Assembly (NCBI RefSeq): GCF_027579695.1
Contig: NC_083577.1
Span: forward strand, 37,113,198-37,177,197
Source: Neoarius graeffei
Taxonomy: Eukaryota; Chordata; Actinopteri; Siluriformes; Ariidae
Length of the DNA stretch: 64,000 nt
Reading direction: 5' to 3'
The translations under genes and the position numbers were made by a program. The notes beneath the pieces are model-generated. The model saw nothing but the letters and a program-made list of their open reading frames with translations. It was not told the origin of the DNA and ran no database searches. This document shows, one piece after another, positions 31,146 to 42,509 of this stretch. Each line of letters begins with the position of its first letter. The first letter of the stretch is position 1.

Positions 31146-31500
31146 GATTGAGAGAGAGAGAGCTTCAAAAATCAAATCATGACTGATACTTTTCCATGAC
31201 TTTTCCATCACAGACTTTTGATAGTTCCTTGGTCTTCATGATGCAGTTTAGATATGTTATCTAACAAACTCTGTGGCCTTCCAGAAACAGATTTCTACTG
31301 AGTTTACATGACACTTTAATTGTACACTGGTTGACTCCACTGATCTATTTTATGTGACTTCTAATGGTTGTACCAGAACTAATTAAGGGGTTTCAGTGTA
31401 ATCAGGGGAATATTTATTCAATCACAACTTTTCTGGTTTTTATTTGTAAATAAATTAAATTTGTAAAATTTTGCAATCTATATCTTCGATTTCAGTATTT
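30938..31500. mobile_element. degenerate Tc1-like remnant
   Basis: Starts TACAGTGCCTTTCAAAAGTATTTGCCC, a Tc1-type TIR, and continues with diverged element-like sequence and a (GT)n at 31101-31141. No right TIR or transposase could be assigned. Confidence 0.45.
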
Positions 31501-31501
31501 T

Positions 31502-31575
31502 GGGCTATTTTGTGTAGGTTGTTTCAATCTCAATTAATATAAATTGAGATCGAAACAACCTACACAAAATAGCCC
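31502..31575. repeat. 34-bp-arm hairpin (foldback)
   Basis: Arms 31502-31535 and 31542-31575 (GGGCTATTTTGTGTAGGTTG and its complement) are complementary with one visible mismatch and a 6-bp loop. A (CA)n run follows immediately. Confidence 0.85.
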
Positions 31576-31606
<31 letters not shown>

Positions 31607-31948
31607 GATTGCACAAGATTGGCATTATCTTCACCAGCTTCATGAGTTAGTCACCTGAAATGCTTTACAATTAAAAGGTGTGCCTCATCAAAAGTTAATT
31701 AGTGCAATTTCTTGCCTTCTTAATGTGTTTGAGATCAAACAGTAAATAGTAAATAATAATAATAATACAGTAAATAGCCCTATTCCACAACTGTAGTAAT
31801 CCATATTATGTCAAGAACCGCTCAACTAAGTAAAGAGAAACGACATCCATCATTACTTTAACACATGAGGTGTCTTTTAATTAATAAAAATAAAGAAAAA
31901 CCATTGAATTTATGTGTGTTCAAACTATTGACTTGTACTGTATATATA

Positions 31949-32481
31949 CAGTACTGTGCAAAAGTCTTAGGCACATGTAAAGAAATGCTGTAGACCAAAA
32001 ATGGATTAAAAATAATGAAATGAAATGTTTCAACATTAAAAAAAAACTATAAACAGCAGTAAGCCATACTAAATTAAACAAAGTCAATATTGGGCGTGAG
32101 ATGACCCTTTGCTTTTAAAAAAATAGTAGTCTCTGGTACAATAAGTGCAGTTTTATGCGGAAATGAGCTGTAGGTTTTACTGAGCATCTTACAGAACCAG
32201 CCACAGTTCTTCTGGACACTTTGACTGTCACACTTGCTTCTTAATTTTGCACCAAAACCCAGCAGCCTTCATTACGTTTTTTTTTTTTTTATCTGAAAAG
32301 TGCTCTCTTATGTAATATGCCACTCAGATACATTTTTTTTTCCTGCAACATTTAATTTTGTGCTGGAAAATTAATGTTTGGAACTTGAAAATATTTTTGT
32401 ACTGACTCAATAATGTAGAAGTCATAAAATAGAAATCTAAAAGTTTGTATGAAAAAAAGGGTGCCTAAGACTTTTGCACAG

Positions 32482-32486
<5 letters not shown>
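31949..32486. mobile_element. Tc1-type MITE, 538 bp
   Basis: Left TIR CAGTACTGTGCAAAAGTCTT after TA, right TIR its inverse ending CAGTACTG at 32486. The interior is AT-rich without an ORF. The right TA is replaced by a (GT)n run (32487-32542). A second, lone end of the same kind (GAGTACTATGCAAAAGGCTT) lies at about 32571-32590. Confidence 0.85.
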
Positions 32487-32545
<59 letters not shown>

Positions 32546-32646
32546 AGTATGTATGATATATTATACACACAGAGTACTATGCAAAAGGCTTAGGCACCCT
32601 TTTTTTAATACATCAAAATGGTGTGTGTGTGTGTGTGTGTGTGTGT
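32487..32646. repeat. (GT)n microsatellites flanking a second TIR remnant
   Basis: GT runs at 32487-32542 and about 32621-32646, separated by the orphan MITE end at about 32571-32605. Confidence 0.9.
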
Positions 32647-32934
32647 TTGAAATATAACTAGAAACAAGAAGTAAAGTTGATCTCCACATTTGACAGCCTC
32701 AGAACTTTGACCATCTCTCATATTGAACCACAGATTTTCCCAAATTACATTCATCTCGTCGTCTACAAGCCCAACCTATTTTACACACAAAGTCCTGAGG
32801 AATGTTAATAGACCCAGTCAGATATTTCTATGGATTTTTCTTTTTTTTTGTAAAAAAAAAAAGGGACAAGTTTTATTCTGAACAATACATTTAGAAGACT
32901 GCACACCTTGTACAGCACGTACAGATAAATTTAT

Positions 32935-33225
32935 AGCGAAGCGGAGCATAAAGTGGAGCTCCATAGTGAAAAGAATATGTTAAAGCATTGACCTGATTTT
33001 TGATGGCTTTTGCGAGCACAGGGAACGCGAACATAAATGCAAGGCAATGTATCTCATAAACATTTGACCACTGGGCAACAAAATTTGAATCTTTATTTAC
33101 ATAAGATAGATAGGTTTTTATCCAGCACTGATTTTTAATTTGCTTTTAAAAAAAATAACATGGGGTTATTTATGAACACATTTTACACTCATTGGAAGCT
33201 CCACTTTTAGGCAGTGCCTAAATAC
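32935..33225. repeat. dispersed repeat (copy 2)
   Basis: Contiguous copy of the family seen at 22985-24105. Its ends are inverted-repeat-like: AAAGTGGAGCTCC near 32951 and GGAAGCTCCACTTTT near 33193. This suggests a small non-autonomous DNA element of about 0.3 kb. No coding potential. Confidence 0.55.
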
Positions 33226-33675
33226 ATATATTAAGTGGCATATCTAGATCCCAGGAGGAATCAGGTGCATTCAAAGTGGAAAATAACATTGGACCACATT
33301 CTCTACTGGAATGATAATATAAAACATTAAGGTAAATGTTTTATTCTATCAAAGTTATTATTTTTTTTTTGTTCAAAATCTCACTAAAAGACAGGGATTC
33401 TCCTTGATGGTGACAGTCAGTGAGAGCTGCCATTACTGTTATGTATTTGAATGGTGCACTGCAATTGATCGAGCGGAAATGATGCATTTTGTGGAAGATC
33501 AGTAGTGGTGCTTGTCACGTTTTGGAAAGACCAGGGATATACAATGCAGAAAAATGTGATAGATGTTGCGTTTTGCATAAAATTTATTTTGGAACTTCGA
33601 ATAGTGATCAAATGCTGGTAACTTGATTTTTTTTTAATGGTGCTTCTCATGTTTTGGAACCAAACTCTTCATGTA
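33226..33675. other. no gene seen
   Basis: AT-rich sequence between the dispersed repeat and Tc1 copy G. No recognised feature. Confidence 0.4.
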
Positions 33676-33884
33676 TACAATGTTTTGCAAAAGTATTCAT
33701 CCCCGTTGGTGTTTTTCCTGTTTTGTCACATTGCAAGCTGGAATTAAAATGGATTTTGGGGGGGTTAACACCATTTCATTTACTCAACATGCCTACCACT
33801 TTAAAGGTGCAATTTTTTTTTTTTATTGTGACACAGACAATAACTAAAATGAAAGAAACAGAAATCTAGAGTGTGCATAGGTAT

Positions 33885-34900
33885 TCACCCCCAAAGCCAA
33901 TACTTTATAGAGCCACCTTTTGCTGCAATTACAGCTGCATGTCTCTTGGGGTTTATCTCTATTAGCTTAGCACATCTAGCCACTGGGATTTTTGCCCATT
34001 CCTCAAGGCAAAACTGCTCCAACTCCAAGTTAGATGGGTTGCATTGGTGTACAGCAATCTTCAAGTTATGCCACAGATTCTCAATTGGATTGAGGTCTGG
34101 GCTTTGATTAGGCCATTCCAAGGCATTTAAATATTTCCCTTTAAACCACTCCAGTGTAACTTTAGCAGTATGTGTAGGGTCATTGTCCTGCTGAAATGTG
34201 AACCTTCGTCCCAGTCTCAAACCTCTGGGTGACTCAAACAGGTTTTCCTCCAGAATTGCCCTGCATTTAGTGCCATCCGTCTTTCCTTCAGTCCTGACCA
34301 GCTTTTCTGTCCCTGCAGATGCAAAATATCCCCACAGCATGATGCTGCCACCACCATGCTTCACTGTAGGAATGGTGTTCTCAGGGTGTTGGGTTTGTGC
34401 CACACATGGCATTTCCCATGATGGCCACAAATATAAATTTTAGTCTCACTTGACCAGAGAATCTTTTTCCATGCTGCTGGGCAAACTCCAAACATCTATT
34501 TTTTTCCTTTTATTTTTCTTTAAGCAATGGCTTTTTTTCTGGGCACTCTTCCATAAAGCCCTGCTCTGTGGAGTGTACGGCTTAAAGTGGTCCTATGAAC
34601 AGATACTCCCATCTCCGCTGTAGATCTTTACAGCTTCTTCAGTGTTATCTTTAGTGTCTTTGTTGCATCTCTGATTAATGCCTTCCTTGCCTGGTCTGTG
34701 AGTTTTGGTGGGCGGCCTTCTTTTGTCAGATTTGTAATGGTGCCACATTCTTTCCATTTTGCTATAATGGATTTAATGGTGCTCCTTGGGATATTCAAAG
34801 TTTGGGATTTTTTTTTAATAACCCAACACTGATCTATACTTCTCCACAACTTTGTCTCTGATCTGTTTGGAGTGCTCCTTGGTTTTCATGTTGCTTGCTT
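33885..34900 (-). pseudogene. Tc1 transposase pseudogene (copy G)
   Basis: C-terminal half 34430-33885 ([42 protein letters not shown]) and an N-terminal HTH part 34849-34628 (LNIPRSTIKSIIAKWKECGT, GRPPKLTDQARKA), in different frames with the middle degraded. Similar to copy A, older than copies C-F. Confidence 0.85.
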
Positions 34901-34920
34901 AGTAGTGTTGCAGAGTCAAT

Positions 34921-35969
34921 CCCTGTGTCCGAAATTGCTCCCTACTCACTATATAGGGCACGATATAGTGAGGACGGCATTTTGCAGTGCTGTCCAAAGT
35001 GATATCCATCCATCCATCCATCCATCCATCCATCCATCCATCCATCCATCTTCTACTGCTTATCCAGATCCAGGTCACGGGAGTAGCAGCCTAAGCAGAG
35101 CAGCCCAGACTTCCCTCTCCCAGGCCACCTCCACCAGCTCTTCCGGGGGAATACCGAGACGTTCCCAGGCCAGCCGAGAGATGTAATCTCTCCAGCGTGT
35201 CCTGGTTCTGCCCCGGGGTCTCCTCCGGGTGGGGCATGCCCAGAAAACCTCCCTTGGGAGGCGTCCAGGGGGCATCCTAACAAGGTCCCCAAACCACCTC
35301 AACTGACTCCTTTCAATGTGGAGGAGCAGTGGTTCTACTCCGAGTCTCTCCTGAATGACCAAGCTTCTCATCCTGTCTCTAAGGGACAGCCCAGCTACCC
35401 TGTGGAGAAAACCCATTTCTACCGCTTGTATCCGCCATCTCATTCTCATTCCGAAGCAATAGTGAGGATTATTTACACCCTATATAGTGCACTCAAAGTT
35501 TCCCACAATGCATCATGAAAAGTAGTGTACAACCGATGGTCACTAACCAAACCACTAACCATCATGCATTGCGGACGCACTGAAAGAAATTAGATTAAAA
35601 GTCTCAAATTTGATTTAATAAAAGGCAGTGGCAAAGAAGAAATTATTCAGCCTTGATTTAAAAGAACTGAAAGATGCAGGTACTTTGTATTGATTAATGT
35701 GGGAAATACGCTCAGTATAATATGTATTTATCACAAAAATACATGCATGTATTTATTATTTTGAAAACCCACCAGCTGCCTGATCTGGCACGTTTTAATT
35801 GTGCAACAGTAATGATGTAAATACCAGTGCGACGGACTAGTGTCCGAAAGTGTTTTTTCATTTTACCAATGAGCTCACTATATAGTCCTCTATATAGTGG
35901 ACTATATACTGTAGTGAGCTATATAAGGAGTAGGGAGTAGTGAACGAGTGAGTGATTTTGGACACAGGG
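34921..35969. mobile_element. Harbinger-like MITE (copy 2), with a LINE tail inside
   Basis: TIR CCCTGTGTCCGAAATTGCTC at left, and inverse (GATTTTGGACACAGGG) at right. It contains the same internal sequence as copy 1 (11919-14161) in the opposite orientation, without the palindromic insert. It is inserted in Tc1 copy G. The target duplication is not clear here. Confidence 0.85.
35000..35455 (-). mobile_element. 5'-truncated Rex3/RTE-like LINE 3' end
   Basis: The minus strand reads a typical C-terminus of an RTE-type reverse transcriptase, HIERSQLRWFGDLVRMPPGR, PREVFWACPTRRRPRGRTRT, WRDYISRLAWERLGIP, and ends in a (GATG)n tail (35050-35004). A GATG tail is characteristic of fish Rex3. Diverged flanking repeats (TCCAAAGTGATA / TCCGAAGCAATA) may be its target duplication. 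Confidence 0.8.
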
Positions 35970-36089
35970 AGGGTCCTTCCAGAACAGGTTGATTAATACA
36001 GACATCATGTGACAGATCATGTGACACTTTGATTGCACACAGGTGGATCTTAATCAAGTAATTATGTAACTTATGAAGTGAATTGGTTG

Positions 36090-36398
36090 GGCAGCACGGT
36101 GGTGTAGTGGTTAGCACTGTCGCCTCACAGCAAGAAGGTTCTGGGTTTGAGCCCAGCGGCTGGCGAAGGCCTTTCTGTGTGGAGTTTGCATGTTCTCCCC
36201 GTGTCTGCATGGGTTTCCTCCGGGTGCTCTGGTTTCCCCCACAGTTCAAAGACATGCAGTTAGGTTAACATAGGATGGCCTTGGGCTGAAGTGCCCAAGA
36301 GTGGCGGCGCATACGTATGCAGCGGCTTTGCTCTCCTGTGATGAACTAAATTTCGTTGTACATTTGTGCAGTGACAATAAAGGCATTCTTCTTCTTCT
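36090..36398 (+). mobile_element. SINE head fused to a different retroposon tail
   Basis: Normal head GGGCAGCACGGTGGTGTAGT through GACATGCAGTTAGGTTAACA, then a tail with AAATTTCGTTGTACATTTGT and GTGACAATAAAGGCATTC, common at the 3' end of fish L2/SINE retroposons. It lies inside Tc1 copy G. Confidence 0.8.
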
Positions 36399-36644
36399 CT
36401 TATTTAGGGGTTTCATATGAAAGGGGGTGAATACCTATGCACACTCCAGATTTCTGTTTTCTCATCTTAATTATTGTTTGTGTCACAATAAAAAAAAAAA
36501 AAACAATTTCCACCGTTAAAGTGGGAGGCATATTGTGTAAATCAGATGGTGCTAACTCCCCAAAATCCATTTTAATTCCAGCTTGTAATGTGACAAAACG
36601 GGACAAACATCAAGGGGGATGAATACGTTTGCAAGACACTGTAC

Positions 36645-36930
36645 ATCAGCCACAAGCTCTCAATGCGAGAGTCAAAGTACAGCACCATACCGAAGGAGTG
36701 TTTGGCCATCAAGTGGGTGGTCCTCACTCTCTGCTACTAACTGCTAGAATGCCCTTTCACCCTCTGTTCTGACCATGCACTGCTCCAGTGGCTCCACTGC
36801 ATGAAGGATGCCAACGAGTAGATCACTTGTGGGTATCTAGCCCTTCAGCCCTTCAAGTTTGAGGTGGTTCACAGGCAGGGGACGCAGTTGGTGGTGGCAG
36901 ATTACCTCTCCCACCACATCCTCTAACCTT
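36645..36930 (+). pseudogene. Ty3/Gypsy RNase H fragment
   Basis: Reads ISHKLSMRESKYSTIPKECL, AIKWVVLTLCY, stop, LLECPFTLCSDHALLQWLH, a second stop, then YLALQPFKFEVVHRQGTQLV and ADYLSHH. This is the RNase H region of a Gypsy/Barthez-type Pol, unlike the young element at 18-22 kb. It is broken by two stops and begins right at the end of Tc1 copy G. Confidence 0.8.
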
Positions 36931-37080
36931 CTGCCCTGTCATAACCTATTCTAGTCCACTTAGAAGTACTTCTGTTGGCCATCCTGATTCATTGCAGACT
37001 CATATGAAAGTGAGTTAAATCCCTGGTTACAGTCTAGAGCAAGCAACAATTGAGGAAAATTAAATAGTTATTTTCTCCCA

Positions 37081-37425
37081 GGGGCAGTACAGTGGTATAG
37101 TGGTTAGCACTGTCACTTCACAGCAAGAAGGTTCTGGGTTTGAACCCAGCGGCTGGTGAGGGCCTTTCTGTGTGGAGTTTGCATGGTCTCCCTGTGTCTG
37201 CATGGGTTTCCTCCCACAGTCCAAAGTTATGCAGGTTAGGTTAATTGGTGGCTCTAAATTGAGTGTGAATGGTTGTTTGTGTCTCTATGTGTGTGTCAGC
37301 CCTGCGATGAGCTGGTGACTTATCCAGGGTGTACCCTCCCTCTCACCCATGGTCAGCTGGGATAGGCTCCAGCTTGTCCCCCGCGACCCCACATGGGATA
37401 AGCAGTTACAGATAAAACAAACAAC
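37081..37425 (+). mobile_element. SINE with 11-bp TSD
   Basis: Same subtype as the 3.6-4.3 kb pair (tail GGATAAGCAGTTACAGATAA). TSD ATTTTCTCCCA at 37070-37080 and 37426-37436. Confidence 0.95.
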
Positions 37426-37493
37426 ATTTTCTCCCAATTTTGTCATCCCACCAGCTAGTTCTCCACCATCATATTTAAGATGTCCTGTTTAAG

Positions 37494-39269
37494 ATGGCGC
37501 CTGTGTGTTTGGCTGGCCATCTTCCTCTGTTGAGTGTGTTGTTGTTTTTCTTGAGTTTGTTGTTTGTTATATGGAGTGTGTCACCACTGCAGGTGTATGA
37601 TCGCCTGATACTTCTTAATATTCGTGAGTCTTTGGAAAAACTGCCGATCTGCAGCTCTGATGGACATTCAAAGACGCCTCTGCCTTTTCTGGCGTTTATA
37701 CCGCTACATCTACGGCGTCTTTCCTGCTGGCTATCTCGCAGCAGTTGCCGCAGAAGACGTGGAAAGCGAGGAGGAGTTCTCATTAAATTTAAATCTTACC
37801 TAGCTTCTTCTCGTTACGATCCCCATCGTTTATTAGCTGGATTTTCCATGGACTATAGGGGCTATGATCTGTGGAGTTCCACGGAGTACAGGTATCGGTG
37901 GCTCCGACCGGTTCTCCATGACGCCGGGGTGCTGTTCCCATGTTGTCGACTAGTGCGGACTTTTCAGCGGGGCTGTGTGCCAGGGAATCTTCGCTCGCTC
38001 ACCCGCTCCTCTCATCAGTCTGGCCGTTGCTCAGCTCATATTGCGCTGATTAACACCAGATCCCTCACAAATAAGACATTTATTCTGAATGACTTTTTTA
38101 CAACACATGATCTGGATTTCCTCCTGCTTACAGAGACCTGGTTGAAACCAGGTGAGAACAGCGCCTTCTCGGAGCTCCTCCCTCCTGGCTGTTCTTTTTT
38201 CAGCACCCTGCGAGCTGCTGGTCGTGGCGGCGGTCTGGCTGCTATATTTAAGGAGAGTTTTAGATGCCGAATGTTAACCGCAAATAATTATTCCAGCTTT
38301 GAACTGCAGTTGTTTGTGATCAACCTCGCCTGCCCTGTGTTGTGTGCCACAGTCTATCGTCCTCCCAAATTCAATAAGGACTTTATTCAAGAGTTCTCTG
38401 AGTTTTTGTCTGATTTTATTGCAAAGTTTGATAAATTATTGATTTGTGGAGACTTTAATATTCATGTTTGTTGTGTAGCAAATCAACTGGCTAATGAGTT
38501 TAAAAGCCTTTTGGATTCCTTTGGTCTCATCCAGTCTGTTAATGCACCAACACATGAGCATGGGCACACACTCGATCTTGTTATTTCTCATGGGCTTTCA
38601 GTTTCCCTCAGAGAAATAGTGGACACTGCCATTTCGGATCACTTCCCCATTGTTTTCGATTTTGCTGCTCCCCCACCTGCCAATAAGCCTGTTTCCTTAG
38701 CTCACAGACGCCGTATTTTTACTTCATCGACAGCTGGAGAGTTTGCTGTTGCCTTTAGGGACTCTCAGCTGCATGCTGACAGTGGGCTGGTTTCTTCCCT
38801 TTGCCCAGAGAGTCTACTTTCCACTTTCCATTCTACCTGTTCTGCAATTCTGGATTCTGTTGCCCCTTTTTGGCAAAAAAGCATTAAGACCAAGACAGAT
38901 CCCTGGTTGAATGACCACACCCGTCTGCTTAGGCAACAATGTAGACAGGCTGAACGGCGGTGGAAAAAAGACAAATTGCATGTATCCCTGGGCTGGTTAA
39001 GGGACAGTTTAGCTGCTTACCAGAGATCTCTGAAGGAGGCCAAGTCCAAATATCTGTCTTCCATTATAGCCAATAGCTCTCATCATCCTAGATTGTTATT
39101 TAATACTATTGACTCTGTTATTAATCCACGCCCCACTGTTCTGTCTGATGCCTCTGCCACAACCTGTGAAGAGTTTGTCTGTTTCTTTACTGACAAAGTG
39201 GCATCACTCAGACAGAATATCAGTAACATTGATACGTTCCTTGATGATGTGGATGCTCCTCCTACATAG
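37494..39269 (+). pseudogene. LINE ORF, endonuclease part
   Basis: 591 codons from MAPVCLAGHLPLLSVLLFFL. A hydrophobic N-terminus, basic linker, then the APE-type endonuclease from HIALINTRSLTNKTFILNDF (about residue 180) through TETWLKPGE, YRPPKFNKDF, ICGDFNIHV (catalytic DFN) and the DTAISDHFPI terminal His motif (about residue 385), followed by the linker to RT. It stops at a TAG (39267-39269), beyond which the same frame continues in LINE-like sequence. The ORF start is well placed (AAGATGG). Confidence 0.88.
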
Positions 39270-39345
39270 TCTGCTGTTTTCGACCGGTTTGAGACTATTT
39301 CTCTGTCGTTTTTTACAAAGGTGGTTAGTGGCATGAAACCCATTA

Positions 39346-40844
39346 ACTCCCTTAGATGTCATTCCAGCCAAGTTTTTGAAGGAGGTTTTTAATTCTGTTG
39401 GGTCAAGTTTGCTTGTTTTTATAAATACTTGTCTTAATTCTGGGTCTGTCACAGCTGCCTTTAAACATGCTGTAGTTAGGCCCCTCCTTAAAAAAACACA
39501 TCTTGACCCTTCTGTTCTGTCCAATTTTAGGCCTGTCTCCCATTTGCCTTTTCTTTCTAAGATTTTAGAAAAAGTTGTTTTTATTCAATTACAGTCATTT
39601 TTAGAGAGAAATTCTGTTCTTGATAAATTCCAGTCTGGTTTCAGATCCCGACATAGCACTGAGTCAGCACTGTTAAAGGTGCACAATGATATCGCTCTGT
39701 CTGTGGATGCCGGGAATCCTGCCATGCTGGTGTTGCTTGACCTCACAGTGGCCTTTGATACAGTTGACCATGTCGTCCTTGTATCTCGCCTAGAGCAGTA
39801 TGTCGGCATTCGTGGCACTGCTCTCCAATGGTTTAGGTCATACTTGGCAAATAGGAGCTTTGCTGTGATGATTGGTGACCTCTGTTCTTCATATGCATCC
39901 CTCTCTTGTGGGGTGCCACAGGGCTCTATTCTCGGCCCTATTCTGTTTTCTTTGTACATGTTACCTCTGGGATCAATTATAAAAAAACACAATCTGTCTT
40001 TTCACTTTTATGCTGATGATTTGCAGATATATTTGCCCATGAGACCTAATGAAAATACGGCGCTTACTAAGTTACTGGATTGTATTACTGATGTAAAGCA
40101 GTGGCTGGCACGGAACTTTTTGCAGAATGACAGCAAAACGGAATGTATTTTATTTGGCACGTCACCCACATCAAATGTTTTTACAACAAATTTTGGTACT
40201 CTGGCCCCCTTTTTTAAACCATTCGTACAAAATCTTGGGGTAACGTTTGACAGTGGGCTTAAATTTGATAAACAGATTAGTTCTGTTGTTAGAACGAGCT
40301 TTTTTCAACTCCGTCTCTTGGCCAAAGCGAAGCCGTTTCTCAGTCGGCAGGATCTCGAGAAGGCAATTCATGCATTTATCAGTTCGAAACTGGACTATTG
40401 TAATGCCCTGTATGTTGGCCTCAGCCAGTCTTCAATTTTACGTCTTCAACTTGTACAGAACGCTGCGGCCCAATTTTTAACAAGCACGTCGAGACGTGAA
40501 CACATTACTCCTGTGTTGTCGTCACTCCATTGGCTTCCAGTACGTTTTAGAATTGATTTTAAACTTCTGTTGTTTGTTTTTAATGCCATCAATGGCCTGG
40601 CTCCCTCTTACTTGTCTGAGATTTTAACTATTCGTGATCATGGTAGGGCCCTGCGTTCTTCAGGTCAGCTTCTGTTAGAAGTTCCAAGGTCGAGATATAA
40701 ACAGTGGGGTGATCGTTCTTTTGCTGTCGCTGCTCCCAGACTGTGGAACAATCTGCCCCCGATATTCGCACCACTATTGATCCCGGCCTTTTTAAATCAA
40801 AGTTGAAGACCTACTTTTTTAGATTGGTGTTCAATCCTGACTAG
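39346..40844 (+). pseudogene. LINE ORF, reverse transcriptase part
   Basis: Resumes in another frame near 39346 (LDVIPAKFLKEVF). RT motifs in the 476-codon piece starting at 39376: FRPVSHLPFLSKILEKV (51-67), LDLTVAFDTVDH (121-132), GVPQGSILGP (179-188), FYADD (211-215). The C-terminal LHWLPVRFRIDFKLLLFVF is typical of L2/CR1-like elements. A 1-bp loss in the C-run near 40755 shifts the end; in the other frame it continues to FFRLVFNPD and the stop at 40842-40844. Confidence 0.88.
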
Positions 40845-41058
40845 GGGAGTCTTGTTTTTGAGGGGTGCTTTGTTTCGTCTGTTTTATTTCATGTACTTCT
40901 GAAAGGCTTTGGGTAATCTGCAGCACTGTGGCACCTTCCGCAGTCAAAACCTGTGTTTTTATGTGTTTTGGTGTTCTGTTTTATGGCTTCGATGTAAAGC
41001 ACTTTGGGTACCTTTTGGTTATTGTAAAGGGCTATATAAATAAAATTTGATTGATTGA

Positions 41059-41658
41059 TATGACAGCTGGCAGTTGGGGATAGTAAAGGCTAGCACCTGC
41101 TTCCACTAAGGCACGTGAAGCCGGCCACTGCATCTTTATGAAATATGCTCATGCTATGTCACAGGGCAGCTAAACACACTCTCAGGCAAGCATGAACCAT
41201 CCTCTTCCACTATACAGTTCAAAGATTCACGTTATTGGTTCATGTTGCTTGGCTTTGCGGATAGCTTGGCCAATTTGGCTCTCTTGAATTCCCAGCCCTG
41301 ACAATAAGGCAAGCGGTTTTCTGTTGCCAATGTTTTGGACCCCATACATAAAATTTTAATGCAGTTAGTAAAACTAAGTCTGGACAGGAATATAAATAGG
41401 CATATGTTGTATTTTCCACTCTGCAGCAGGTTCAGTGCATGAGCTGCTGAACATGGAATGCTGCCTTTATCTTCAGCCAAAGCTTTCATCTCAAAGTTAG
41501 CTTTGTATAGGAATTATTTGCAGGGCATCCTGAGGTATTTGTGTGTGGTGAAAAACCCTGTCCCAGTTGTGTGTTATTTCCTTCTTTCTTCTCATCCTTG
41601 CGTCTGCAAGAAATGGAACAAGACTGTGAAATATGCAGCACTCTCTGAATTGCACTTT

Positions 41659-41660
<2 letters not shown>
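41059..41660. other. no gene seen
   Basis: Sequence between the LINE and the GT microsatellites. No recognised feature. Confidence 0.4.
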
Positions 41661-41661
<1 letters not shown>

Positions 41662-41734
<73 letters not shown>

Positions 41735-41796
41735 TTTGCATCTATGGGATGCCAGAAAGAGAGATATGGGCTAGTTTTGGCTCAGACCAGTTAAAA

Positions 41797-41828
<32 letters not shown>
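41662..41828. repeat. two long (GT)n microsatellites
   Basis: Pure GT at about 41662-41733 and about 41799-41828. Confidence 0.95.
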
Positions 41829-41831
<3 letters not shown>

Positions 41832-42239
41832 ACTGGGGACCAAATGTCCCCACAAGGATAGTAAAATCTGACAATTTCAACCTTGTGGGGACATTTGGAT
41901 GGTCACCATAAAAAAATTGCTGTTGTGTTTATTTAAAAAAAAAAAGCCAAAATTTTTCCTTTTCATTACTGAGGTTAATGTTAGGGTTAGGTTGAGATGC
42001 AGGCACAGCATTAATTAACTGCAATAATAATTGTCAGTGAAAGGTCCTCACAGGGATAGTGAAACAAATGTGTGTGCTCCCATATGAATGTGTGTTTAAA
42101 TCTGTGTGCACTGAGACATTTTCCAAATGCACTACAATGAAACAGAACTACTCTACACTTAAATGCCAATATCACATTGTCACACCATGAAAGGCAGTTA
42201 CAAGTAATATGCACAGCTGTCTTAACATCATTGCACAAT

Positions 42240-42355
42240 TAAGATTAAGATTACAAATCTTAATTTCCCTGAGGGAACCCACCCAAAGGGATCAATAAAG
42301 TTTTATCTAATCTAATCTAATCTAATCTAATCTAATCTAATCTAATCTAATCTAA
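42240..42355 (+). mobile_element. retroposon 3' end with (TCTAA)n tail
   Basis: CCCTGAGGGAACCCACCC, AAAGGGATCAATAAAGTTTT, followed by about ten TCTAA units. The AATAAAGTTTTAT-simple tail is typical of fish SINE/LINE 3' ends. Another similar tail lies at about 49205-49265. Confidence 0.65.
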
Positions 42356-42448
42356 ATATTGTGTGCATTGTAAAATAATATCGAAGATGGAGAATGAGAG
42401 AGCAACTGGGACCTGATTGTACTATGCGACTGAATCAGTATGGTAGAA

Positions 42449-42449
<1 letters not shown>

Positions 42450-42505
<56 letters not shown>
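42450..42505. repeat. (GT)n microsatellite
   Basis: About 28 GT units. Confidence 0.95.
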
Positions 42506-42506
<1 letters not shown>

Positions 42507-42509
42507 ATT

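Larger units (their letters stand above)
33678..36641 (-). mobile_element. old Tc1 transposon (copy G) split by later insertions
   Basis: Left end CAATGTTTTGCAAAAGTATT after TA (33676-33677). The right end is the inverse, ending GCAAGACACTG at 36641, then TA. Sequences just inside both ends match as inverted repeats (CACATTGCAAGCTGGAATTAAA / CAGCTTGTAATGTGAC type). The Tc1 itself is about 1.6 kb; the rest is a Harbinger-like MITE (34921-35969) and a SINE (36090-36398). Confidence 0.88.
37488..41058 (+). mobile_element. nearly full-length L2-type LINE
   Basis: Runs from AAGATGGCGCCTG at the 5' end, through an apurinic-like endonuclease and reverse transcriptase, to a 3' UTR ending AAATAAAATTTGATTGATTG. 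The TTGATTGA-type short tail and the RT style fit the L2 clade. Three lesions separate it from one open frame: TAG at 39267, a frameshift near 39345, and a 1-bp loss in a C-run near 40755. Confidence 0.9.

Noticed and set aside
35004-35050. (CCAT)n as a CRISPR-like or satellite array
   Set aside because: It is the GATG simple tail of a minus-strand Rex3-like LINE. No CRISPR array exists in this eukaryotic window.
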